DNA from: Candidatus Sumerlaeota bacterium | GTDB lineage: Bacteria > Sumerlaeota > Sumerlaeia > MWCT01 | NCBI GenBank assembly: GCA_026398545.1 | Contig: JAPLSR010000480.1 | Coordinates: forward strand, 1 to 9,844 | Direction of reading: 5' to 3' | Length of the DNA: 9,844 bases | Shown: piece after piece, positions 1 to 5,848 of the stretch | How positions within the stretch are numbered: position 1 is the first letter of the stretch | Layout: every line of letters starts with the position of its first letter | The notes under the pieces: generated by a model | The model's input: only the letters and a program-made list of their open reading frames with translations | What the model was told of the DNA's origin: nothing | Databases searched by the model: none | Translations under genes and position numbers: made by a program

Positions 1-547
1 CTGGTTTCCATGTGCCTTTTATGCCCTCGATAAGGAGTCGCCCCTTTTCCGAACCCACTTCGACAAGAATTCCATCGCTGATGAAAGACAAATTGAGGTC
101 TTGACCATTTTCGGGAAAGGGGTTCCCGCCCGTCAGTGTGCAAAAACAACACTCGCGAGGAGTGGTGCAGTCCTCGGTTATCAGGATTGTGTTGTCTCTC
201 CGCTCCTTATAAAATGGGTCAACATAATCGGGGTCCAGATAAATGTGGTCAAGGATGGCGATTGCCCGCAAATCGCACGCCTTCACTCCCAGGACGACAC
301 TTTTCTTCAAAGGTGCGGAGACGTCCTGTGTAACGCCCTCCTTTGGGGGATAAAGAAAGGATTTTACAGGCTGGGTCAACCGGGCGCCGGGGAATATAAT
401 CTTATCGATTTCCTCCGGCAATACCGGAGAAAAATCGAGGTCGAACAGACCCTTCACAGGGGCAAGGACATTATGACGGGATGCCGTCTCCTTCAAAAAT
501 TTCTGCCACTGTTCTTTGTTGAGATAAAAAATGCCCTCATCCCTCAT
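1..547 (-). CDS. Hydrogenase/sulfite reductase beta-type iron-sulfur subunit, partial (N-terminal part)
   Basis: This frame is open from ATG 547 to the left edge (182 residues), and the C-terminus lies outside the window. The protein resembles the N-terminal domain of HydB/AsrA-type electron-transfer subunits. It has an N-terminal 'NVLAPVK' (26-32), 'VKSFLYPPKE' (61-70), 'LGVKACDLRAI' (86-96) and 'DCTTPRECCFCTLTGGNP' (126-143), the family's Cys/Gly-rich signature. The paired 4Fe-4S motifs expected near residues 230-330 would be beyond the edge. An AGAGGG lies about 10 nt before the ATG, and an exact TATAAT lies about 30 nt upstream. It is transcribed divergently from the hydBGDA-like operon, whose first gene is a paralogue. 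It could belong to a second group 3 hydrogenase, an AsrA-like reductase or another NAD(P)-linked iron-sulfur complex; the genes beyond the edge would decide. The family call is firm, the exact role open. Confidence 0.85.
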   Translation of the reverse strand, partial: MRDEGIFYLNKEQWQKFLKETASRHNVLAPVKGLFDLDFSPVLPEEIDKIIFPGARLTQPVKSFLYPPKEGVTQDVSAPLKKSVVLGVKACDLRAIAILDHIYLDPDYVDPFYKERRDNTILITEDCTTPRECCFCTLTGGNPFPENGQDLNLSFISDGILVEVGSEKGRLLIEGIKGTWKP

Positions 548-573
548 GAAAAATTGTCCCTCTGGTTTGGAAA

Positions 574-579
574 ATTATA
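574..579 (-). promoter_or_regulatory. Putative -10 box of the minus-strand beta-type gene
   Basis: Reading the minus strand, an exact TATAAT lies about 27 nt before the ATG at 547. No good -35 hexamer is seen 17 bp further upstream (TAAAAT), so the promoter is either weak or activator-dependent. The base match is seen; promoter function is inference. Confidence 0.35.
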
Positions 580-694
580 CCTGAGAAAAAAAGCATATTT
601 TAAAAGAGGCGAATAACGCTAATACACGTAAAGATGACTACTCCATTGTGATTAAACGCTTCCAAAATACCGGATCTGTCAATGAGCCGATAAG

Positions 695-714
695 TTTGTG
701 AATTTTCTCACAAA
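695..714. promoter_or_regulatory. CRP/FNR-family operator between divergent hydrogenase genes
   Basis: There is a perfect 7-bp inverted repeat, TTTGTGA-N6-TCACAAA, containing the full CRP consensus core TGTGA-N6-TCACA. It lies about 150 bp upstream of the minus-strand beta-type ATG and about 280 bp upstream of the operon's beta ATG. An AT-rich tract (TAAATAATTTAT, 725-736) follows at a distance suiting class II activation of rightward transcription. FNR proper prefers TTGAT-N4-ATCAA, so a CRP-like or other TGTGA-recognising family member fits better. The site is seen; the regulator's identity and the direction of its effect are inferred. Confidence 0.65.
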
Positions 715-810
715 TACATATGACTAAATAATTTATCGGTTCAATGCAGGTCAAGAAGAATTTTTTATAAGTGTTGATAATGGCAGGAGGCATGAAATAC
801 AATATTATCT

Positions 811-848
811 CCCGCAGTCCGCCTGAGGCGGGCGCAGAGACGCAAAGA
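811..848. repeat. GC-rich hairpin repeat, likely a dispersed intergenic repeat
   Basis: The odd palindrome CCGCCTGAGGCGG (819-831) is followed by a GCAGAGACGCAAAGAA-type tract. It is embedded in AT-rich intergenic DNA. The 11-mer TCCGCCTGAGG (818-828) recurs as its reverse complement at 5703-5713, inside the other intergenic repeat of this window. That supports a family of dispersed intergenic elements, but only two partial copies are visible here. Confidence 0.4.
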
Positions 849-990
849 ATGTTCGGAATGTGCGATAAAAGGTTTGACATATCATCTGTTAAAAAAATAG
901 ACAGGAAAGGTATTTCTTTACCGCACCATATTATCATTCTTATGAAAATTTTTACCTAATCGATATTCAGTTTAAGAAGGAATGACCCAC

Positions 991-2028
991 ATGAAGTATC
1001 TAATACTGAAAAAAGACAGGTTTAATCACTTTATCGGACTTGTTGCGAAAAGACATACAATCATGGCGCCTGTCAGCAAGGGTTATAACAGTTATGTCTT
1101 TCAGCAGGTGACCTACGGGGATGAAATCGCCCTGAAATATATCCCTACAATTATTCCCCCAAAAAAATACTTCATGCCACAATTTGAAACATTTCTTGAA
1201 TATGACAAAACCTGGGGCGAGAATATGAACGCCATCGTAGAATATGAGGGAATGGTGCTTTTCGGCGTTCATACCTGCGATATTGAGGGCATCCAGGCGA
1301 TTAATATCGTTTTTTCGGACCGTCCCAAGGATTTCAATTACCTTGCCCGTAAAAGTAAAATTATCATAATGGGGCTTGAATGCAACGAATATTGCGATGA
1401 GTTCGCCAGTTGCAGTATGATGCACAATTGTTTGCCCGATGGCGGCTACGACCTTTTTTTCACCGACCTGGGAGATTATTTCTATATCCATGTAAACACC
1501 CAACTTGGGGATGAGGTGGTTGAGTCTCTCCCAGTATTTGAAGATGCAACCGGCAAGAATTACATAGAACTTGGCAACCTCCGCTCACGAAAGCGGGAAA
1601 TCTTCAAGAATGAGGTGGGCATTGAGTATCAAAACATCCCCGAACTCTTGCAGAAAACCAAAGATAGCCCTGTATGGGAGGAAGTCGGCAAGAAATGTCT
1701 CTCCTGTGGCAACTGCACAAATGTCTGTCCCACATGTTTCTGCTTCAACATCCTGGATGATGTGAATCTCGACCTCAAAACCGGCAGGCGCATCCGGATG
1801 TGGGATTCCTGCCAGAATGAGGCGTTTGCGAAGGTGGCTGGCGGGGAGAATTTCCGCAAGGAGCGCTCTGCCCGCCAGAAGCATCGCTTTTTTAAGAAAT
1901 TCAAATACACGGTTGACCGATTCGCCCGGTACTTCTGCACGGGCTGCGGTCGTTGCAGCCGCACATGCATGGCGCAGATTTATCTCAAAGATACCCTGAA
2001 AAAACTTAAAGAGGAGATTACCCGATAA
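991..2028 (+). CDS. hydB: Group 3 [NiFe] hydrogenase beta subunit (4Fe-4S electron transfer)
   Basis: This 345-residue iron-sulfur protein is expected to carry electrons between the hydrogenase delta subunit and the flavin subunit gamma in the cytoplasm. Residues 80-120 hold the family sequence 'LFGVHTCDIEGIQAI'. Two cluster motifs follow: 'CLSCGNCTNVCPTCFC' (from about 235) and 'CTGCGRCSRTC' (from about 316), giving two [4Fe-4S] clusters. I chose ATG 991 because AGAAGG (975-980) is 10 nt before it; the alternative ATG 982 sits directly on that motif. The stop overlaps the gamma start as TAATG. The region that is 'CxxPxxCCFC...GGNP' in the divergent paralogue is replaced here by a different Cys pattern (C131, C135, C141, C147). 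The gene order matches the hydBGDA arrangement of sulfhydrogenases such as Pyrococcus hydrogenase I. An AsrA-like subunit is the main alternative by sequence, but the operon argues against it. Confidence 0.9.
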   Translation: MKYLILKKDRFNHFIGLVAKRHTIMAPVSKGYNSYVFQQVTYGDEIALKYIPTIIPPKKYFMPQFETFLEYDKTWGENMNAIVEYEGMVLFGVHTCDIEGIQAINIVFSDRPKDFNYLARKSKIIIMGLECNEYCDEFASCSMMHNCLPDGGYDLFFTDLGDYFYIHVNTQLGDEVVESLPVFEDATGKNYIELGNLRSRKREIFKNEVGIEYQNIPELLQKTKDSPVWEEVGKKCLSCGNCTNVCPTCFCFNILDDVNLDLKTGRRIRMWDSCQNEAFAKVAGGENFRKERSARQKHRFFKKFKYTVDRFARYFCTGCGRCSRTCMAQIYLKDTLKKLKEEITR

Positions 2029-2861
2029 TGAAAACGATTCTCAAAGACTCTCTCTACACGCAGGTTCGGGGCAAGATTCTACACATCCGCCAGCTCACTG
2101 AACTGGAAAACCTCTTTGAAATAGCCCTGCTGGAAGGACAAAGCCTTGACCATGAACCAGGACAGTTTGTCCTAATTTCCATCTTCGGCGTGGGTGAAGC
2201 GCCCTTTTCTGTCTGTTCATCGCCAACTAAACGGGATTCCTTTGAAATAACTGTGCGCAAAGTGGGTCGGCTAACCGGCGCCCTGCATCTGCTTGAGCCC
2301 GGCGATGAGGTCGGCATACGCGGTCCATACGGCAAGGGATTTCCCGTCACCCTGATGGTGGGAAACGATATACTCATTGTGGGCGGCGGGCTGGGCATTG
2401 TGCCTTTGCGCTCGCTTATCAATTACATTATAGATAACCGCCGCGATTTCGGTAAGGTGGACATCCTCCTGGGGTGCAGGACGCCCCAGAATATGCTTTT
2501 TGGAGACGAGGTCGAGCGCTGGGAAGAGCGTGTGGACGTTGACTTCTCCTGCACGGTGGACCGGGCAGACCCTGAATGGACGGGAAACATCGGACGGATT
2601 ACCTCTCTCATCCCGGGAGTCAACCTTGACCCTCACCGGACATTTGCCACAGTGGTCGGGCCCCCTGTCATGTATAAGTACGTCATCCAGGAACTCCGCA
2701 AGAAGCAGATACCCGACCGCCAGATACTGGTGTCCCTGGAGCGTCGCATGAAATGCGGGCTGGGCAAATGCGGACACTGCCAGATTGAGCATCTTTATTG
2801 CTGCCAGGATGGACCTGTCTTCACCTACGAACAAATCAAAGATTTGGAGGGAGCGATATGA
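2028..2861 (+). CDS. hydG: Group 3 [NiFe] hydrogenase gamma subunit (FAD/NAD(P)H-binding, 2Fe-2S)
   Basis: This 277-residue ferredoxin-reductase-type flavoprotein would exchange electrons between the hydrogenase and NAD(P)H. 'PGQFVLISIFGVGEAPFSVC' near residues 43-62 is the FAD-binding barrel, with PFSVCS in place of the RxYS motif. 'GDEVGIRGPYGKGF' near 90-104 follows. 'ILIVGGGLGIVPL' (115-127) is the nucleotide-binding Gly motif. A C-terminal [2Fe-2S] site of the dihydroorotate dehydrogenase B type has C243, C248, C251 and C258 or C259. The length is close to that of HydG and AsrB subunits. The ATG overlaps the beta stop (TAATG), with GAGGAG 11 nt upstream. The symbol is by operon position and should not be confused with the radical-SAM HydG of [FeFe] hydrogenase. 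The choice between NADH and NADPH cannot be read from the sequence. Confidence 0.92.
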   Translation: MKTILKDSLYTQVRGKILHIRQLTELENLFEIALLEGQSLDHEPGQFVLISIFGVGEAPFSVCSSPTKRDSFEITVRKVGRLTGALHLLEPGDEVGIRGPYGKGFPVTLMVGNDILIVGGGLGIVPLRSLINYIIDNRRDFGKVDILLGCRTPQNMLFGDEVERWEERVDVDFSCTVDRADPEWTGNIGRITSLIPGVNLDPHRTFATVVGPPVMYKYVIQELRKKQIPDRQILVSLERRMKCGLGKCGHCQIEHLYCCQDGPVFTYEQIKDLEGAI

Positions 2862-2885
2862 TTTGAGGATTGGAGGATTTGAGAA
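2841..2885 (+). promoter_or_regulatory. Duplicated ribosome-binding region and two-codon ORF before hydD
   Basis: The gamma stop TGA (2859-2861) overlaps an ATG (2858-2860) that reads ATG-ATT-TGA, a two-codon frame with GGAGGGAG 4 nt upstream. A near-repeat follows: GATTTGAG occurs at 2860-2867 and again at 2876-2883, and GATTTGGAG at 2841-2849. The second GGAGG (2872-2876) is 9 nt before the true delta ATG at 2886. It looks like a short tandem duplication that moved the start away from an old ATGA overlap. The sequence is seen; the history is inferred. Confidence 0.5.
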
Positions 2886-3635
2886 ATGAGCGCCAAACCG
2901 AAAGTCGCCTTTTTTGACTTTGCCTGCTGCGAGGGGTGTCAACTGCAGGTGGCAAACATGGGCGAGGAACTCCTCGATATCCTGGGCGTAATTGATATTG
3001 TGGAGTTCCGTGAGGTCATGAGCGAGAAGTGGGATAAGAATTATGATGTTGCAGTCATCGAGGGAAGCATAACAACGCCGCATGCGGTTGAGCGAATCAA
3101 TAAGATAAGGGAGAAGTCCGGAGTCCTGATTGCATACGGTTCATGCGCCACCATCGGCGGGGTGAACGGAATGAAGAATAATTTCCAAATAGAGGACATC
3201 CGAAAATATGTGTATGGGGAGCAGGCGAAGTATTTCCCCACAGTTCCCACCCGCGCCGTTCATCAGGTGGTGAAGGTGGATTATTTTGTCCACGGGTGTC
3301 CCGTGTATCCGCCGGAATTCGTGAAGGTTCTGAAATGCGCCCTCATGGGTGTCTCTTATGAGGTCCCCGACCATTCCGTGTGTGTGGAGTGCAAGCTGAA
3401 TGAGAATGTGTGCATGTATGAGCGGGGGCTGACATGTCTGGGACCGGTCACGAAGGCGGGGTGCAATTCGTGGTGCGTGAACAACGGCAACATCTGCTAC
3501 GGCTGCCGCGGGATGGTGACAAACCCCAATGAGAAGGGGGCGCAGGATGTGATTGCGCGTTACAATATCTCGATGGAGCTGATTCTCAATAAAATGAACA
3601 TGTATAACAAATGCAGGGAGTTGGACAAGAAATGA
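2886..3635 (+). CDS. hydD: Group 3 [NiFe] hydrogenase delta (small) subunit
   Basis: This 249-residue small subunit carries the iron-sulfur relay that takes electrons from the NiFe site. Ligands of the proximal [4Fe-4S] cluster are visible as CCEGC (C15, C18), GSCAT (C87) and HGCPVYPPE (C138). Eight further cysteines in the C-terminal third (C166, C169, C176, C184, C193, C197, C204, C207) suffice for two more [4Fe-4S] clusters, as in group 3 enzymes. There is no Tat signal peptide, so the enzyme is cytoplasmic. GGAGG lies 9 nt before ATG 2886, and the stop overlaps the alpha start as ATGA. Similar NADH:quinone oxidoreductase 20-kDa proteins occur in other complexes, but the adjoining large subunit fixes the assignment. 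Confidence 0.93.
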   Translation: MSAKPKVAFFDFACCEGCQLQVANMGEELLDILGVIDIVEFREVMSEKWDKNYDVAVIEGSITTPHAVERINKIREKSGVLIAYGSCATIGGVNGMKNNFQIEDIRKYVYGEQAKYFPTVPTRAVHQVVKVDYFVHGCPVYPPEFVKVLKCALMGVSYEVPDHSVCVECKLNENVCMYERGLTCLGPVTKAGCNSWCVNNGNICYGCRGMVTNPNEKGAQDVIARYNISMELILNKMNMYNKCRELDKK

Positions 3636-4960
3636 CAAACCGAAACGTCCAGATTAATGTGGAATATCTCACCCGTGTTGAGGGTCACGGGAATATTGTG
3701 GTGAATGTCAAAGAGGGAAGGCTGGAAAAGTGCCAGCTGGATATTGTGGAATCGCCCCGATTTTTTGAAGGGATGTTGCGGGGACGCTCCATTTTTGAGG
3801 CTCAGCATATCACAAGCCGCATCTGCGGCATCTGCTCATGCGGGCACAGCCTTGCATCCATTCAGGCGGCGGAGGACGCCATCGACTTCACGCCATCCGA
3901 GCAGACGCTCCTTCTCAGGCGGTTCCTCCTTCACATGGAGTTTCTGGACAGCCATGTCCTTCACATTTACATCCTCGTGGCGCCGGACATACTTGGTGTG
4001 CCAAGTTTTGTGCCCCTCATCACAACGCATAACAAGGTGGTGCGGCGGGCGCTTCGTTTAAAAAAGACTTACAACAACATCTGCGATATTCTCGTGGGAC
4101 GCCATGTGCATCCCATTTCTGCAATTGTTGGCGGGTTCACCAAACTCCCGAGGGAAAAAGACCTCGATGCCATGCTTGACCTTCTGATAGGGACGCGACC
4201 GGATATAGAAGCGACCATCGAACTTGCCAGGACGCTCAGATTCCCTGAATTCCAGCGCGAAACGGAATATGTTAGTCTTGTAAGCGATGGCACAATCTAT
4301 CCGCTCCTCTCAGGCGATATCGGTTCCTCGGACGGCGTCCGCATGGAAAAACACAGTTACAAACAGGTCGCGAATGAATTCATCGTGTCGCACTCCTCGG
4401 CAAAGCACACCCGCCTGAGCCGCGATTCTTACATGGTCGGAGCGCTCGCGCGCTTCAATATGAATTATAATAAACTGCATCCAAAAGCGAAACAGACCGC
4501 CGAATATCTTGGGCTCAAACCGAAGGTTGCGAACCCATATCTCAATACTGCGGCACAACTCGTGGAGTGCGTCCACTGCCTTGAAGAGGGGATTGAGATT
4601 CTTGAGGAGTTCAAGAAGAAGGGCATCAAATATGAAGAGGAGCTCGCGGTGGGGCTGAATGAGAAGGGGGCAATACCGGTGAAGGCGGGGAACGGCGTCG
4701 GCGCCGTTGAAGTGCCCCGCGGCGTCCTCTTTCACAATTACGAGGTGGATGACAAGGGCATCATCAAAAATGCCAACTGCATCATCCCGACGAATCAGAA
4801 CCTCAATAATATCGAACATGATATGAAGAAGCTTGTGCCGGAGATTTTAGACAAGACCGACGAGGAGATAACTCTCGCCTTAGAGATGCTGGTGCGTGCC
4901 TATGACCCGTGCATCTCCTGTTCCACTCACTTTTTGAATGTCAGATTTGTTAACAGATAA
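3632..4960 (+). CDS. hydA: Group 3 [NiFe] hydrogenase alpha (large, catalytic) subunit
   Basis: This 442-residue catalytic subunit binds the NiFe(CN)2CO centre that splits or forms H2. The N-terminal 'LTRVEGHG' (13-20) is typical. The L1 motif is RICGIC (R63 to C68, with ligands C65 and C68) and the L2 motif is DPCISCSTH (D425 to H433, with C427 and C430). Nine residues (FLNVRFVNR) follow H433; this is the precursor tail removed by the maturation protease, whose gene comes next. I chose ATG 3632 over ATG 3611 because it makes a clean ATGA overlap with the delta stop and fits family N-termini; AGGGAG is 11 nt upstream. The beta-gamma-delta-alpha set and absence of a signal peptide point to group 3b (bidirectional, NAD(P)-linked); 3d or another group 3 branch cannot be excluded by eye. 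Confidence 0.95.
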   Translation: MTNRNVQINVEYLTRVEGHGNIVVNVKEGRLEKCQLDIVESPRFFEGMLRGRSIFEAQHITSRICGICSCGHSLASIQAAEDAIDFTPSEQTLLLRRFLLHMEFLDSHVLHIYILVAPDILGVPSFVPLITTHNKVVRRALRLKKTYNNICDILVGRHVHPISAIVGGFTKLPREKDLDAMLDLLIGTRPDIEATIELARTLRFPEFQRETEYVSLVSDGTIYPLLSGDIGSSDGVRMEKHSYKQVANEFIVSHSSAKHTRLSRDSYMVGALARFNMNYNKLHPKAKQTAEYLGLKPKVANPYLNTAAQLVECVHCLEEGIEILEEFKKKGIKYEEELAVGLNEKGAIPVKAGNGVGAVEVPRGVLFHNYEVDDKGIIKNANCIIPTNQNLNNIEHDMKKLVPEILDKTDEEITLALEMLVRAYDPCISCSTHFLNVRFVNR

Positions 4961-5429
4961 TGTCAAAGATGCCCTGCTTCCCGCACCGGAAGGGGTCACC
5001 CTTATCATCATGGTGGGGAATGCGCTGAGGCGCGATGATGGGGCGGGACCTTATATTTTTAACCACATTCAACGCACTGACGACCGCATCCGTCTCATGA
5101 ATGTTGCCGACCGCCCTGAAGATTCCATCGATGAAGCCGTTGCCATCGCACCTGTGAAAACCGTCATCATTGATGCCGCAGACTTCGGCGGAGCGCCGGG
5201 AGAGGCGCGCATTATACCTCAGGAACAAATCCCCGACAGCACGCTCTCCACCCACACATTTCCACTCAAAATCATCACCGGAATCCTTGAGGAAGACACC
5301 GGCTCGGAGGTGGTCTTTCTGGGCATCCAGCCGGCAGACGTTTCATGGGGCGAGGGTCTGACTGCGGAAGTCAAGATGGCGGCGGATACAATTATCGGAA
5401 TCCTGGAAAAAGGTGAGAGACATGCATGA
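4938..5429 (+). CDS. [NiFe] hydrogenase maturation protease (HycI/HyaD family)
   Basis: This 163-residue endopeptidase should cleave the alpha subunit after the His of DPCISCSTH once nickel is in place. The family signature 'GNALRRDDGAG' lies near residues 29-39 (DDGxG containing the first nickel-sensing acid). The second acidic motif is 'IIDAADFGGAPG' near 76-87, and the His motif is 'STHTFPL' near 101-107, giving the expected D/D/H nickel-recognition set. The length fits the family (about 150-165). ATG 4938 lies inside the end of hydA (23-nt overlap). No strong Shine-Dalgarno is seen, so coupled translation is likely. The end overlaps the next gene by 8 nt. Confidence 0.9.
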   Translation: MSDLLTDNVKDALLPAPEGVTLIIMVGNALRRDDGAGPYIFNHIQRTDDRIRLMNVADRPEDSIDEAVAIAPVKTVIIDAADFGGAPGEARIIPQEQIPDSTLSTHTFPLKIITGILEEDTGSEVVFLGIQPADVSWGEGLTAEVKMAADTIIGILEKGERHA

Positions 5430-5664
5430 GTTGAGACTGCTTCGCGACTTGATGGAGGACATCCTCAGACATGCGGAAGCCCTGAAGGTGAAGAAAATTA
5501 CAAAGGTTTATGTGCGTCTGGGGGAACTCACAGAGATAAATCCGGAAATCCTCGCACATTTTTTCCGTGAGCACAGCAAGGGCACAGTGGCGGAAGATGC
5601 AGAAGTGGTTATCAAGTCCAGCCCCCGCAGGGAAATCGTCCTCGAATCCTTCGACTGCGAATAA
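5422..5664 (+). CDS. hypA: HypA-like nickel metallochaperone lacking the zinc-binding domain
   Basis: This 80-residue protein starts with MHEL, the HypA N-terminus whose His2 binds nickel, and continues with the HypA nickel-binding fold ('VYVRLGELTEINPEIL', 'HSKGTVAEDAEVVI'). Typical HypA is about 113 residues and carries two CxxC pairs of a zinc finger. Here none is present; the single Cys is next to last. The ending 'RREIVLESFDCE' resembles the strand that follows the zinc finger in normal HypA. The finger therefore seems deleted internally rather than the protein simply cut short. ATG 5422 is preferred over GTG 5413 because of MHEL and because AGGTGA is 5 nt upstream. It overlaps the protease gene by 8 nt. 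It may still bind nickel, but HypA's zinc-dependent functions would be altered or supplied by another copy. Confidence 0.8.
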   Translation: MHELRLLRDLMEDILRHAEALKVKKITKVYVRLGELTEINPEILAHFFREHSKGTVAEDAEVVIKSSPRREIVLESFDCE

Positions 5665-5786
5665 AATCAAGATTTTATATTTATCCACAGATTACGCATT
5701 CTCCTCAGGCGGATTGGTTGCGGCTTCGCCGCGCTGTGTAACCTGTGGATGGCATCTATTTCTGGGTGATAATAACAAAATCTTGA
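5661..5786. repeat. Nested inverted-repeat element after the hydrogenase operon
   Basis: Three levels of symmetry are visible. The outer arms are TCAAGATTTT (5667-5676) and AAAATCTTGA (5777-5786), 10/10. The middle arms are ATCCACAGATTACGCA (5683-5698) and the complement of 5735-5750, 14/16. The core hairpin is GCGGC-TTC-GCCGC (5720-5732). The left outer arm is itself part of a palindrome ATAAAATC-AA-GATTTTAT (5661-5678) that includes the hypA stop codon. The layout resembles a non-coding miniature repeat element or REP/MITE-like unit and may also end transcription of the operon. No coding capacity is seen. Confidence 0.5.
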
Positions 5787-5848
5787 CGCTGGATATAAAT
5801 GTATGAAATGAACTTTTTTGACCAACTTCATAATGGTGCTTTTGGAAG

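Larger units (their letters stand above)
548..990. other. Divergent intergenic region (443 bp)
   Basis: This stretch separates two divergent beta-type subunit genes. It contains the TATAAT box of the minus gene, the CRP/FNR-type palindrome at 695-714 and a GC-rich hairpin repeat at 811-848. An isolated TTGACA at 874-879 is followed only by a poor -10 (TAGACA). Two open frames cross it (minus 638-937, plus 771-959). They show no domain, have poor start contexts and run through the operator or repeat, so I do not call them genes. If the operon is transcribed from near the operator, its leader would be about 245 nt long. Confidence 0.6.

Noticed and set aside
101..616. Plus-strand open frame of 171 residues at the left end
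   Set aside because: It is antisense to the minus-strand beta-type subunit, which has clear family motifs (ACD, CFC, GGNP); the plus frame has none.
874..879. Exact TTGACA as a -35 box for the hydrogenase operon
   Set aside because: No acceptable -10 lies at 16-18 bp (best is TAGACA), so I do not call a promoter.
638..937. Minus-strand open frame of 99 residues in the divergent intergenic region
   Set aside because: It shows no domain or convincing start and runs across the CRP-type operator and the hairpin repeat.
771..959. Plus-strand open frame of 62 residues upstream of hydB, with AGGAGG nearby
   Set aside because: The AGGAGG is only 1 nt from an internal ATG, the frame crosses the GC-rich repeat, and no family is recognisable.
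2271..3083. Minus-strand open frame of 270 residues across the gamma/delta junction
   Set aside because: It is fully antisense to two genes with strong cofactor motifs and is a shadow of their codon bias.
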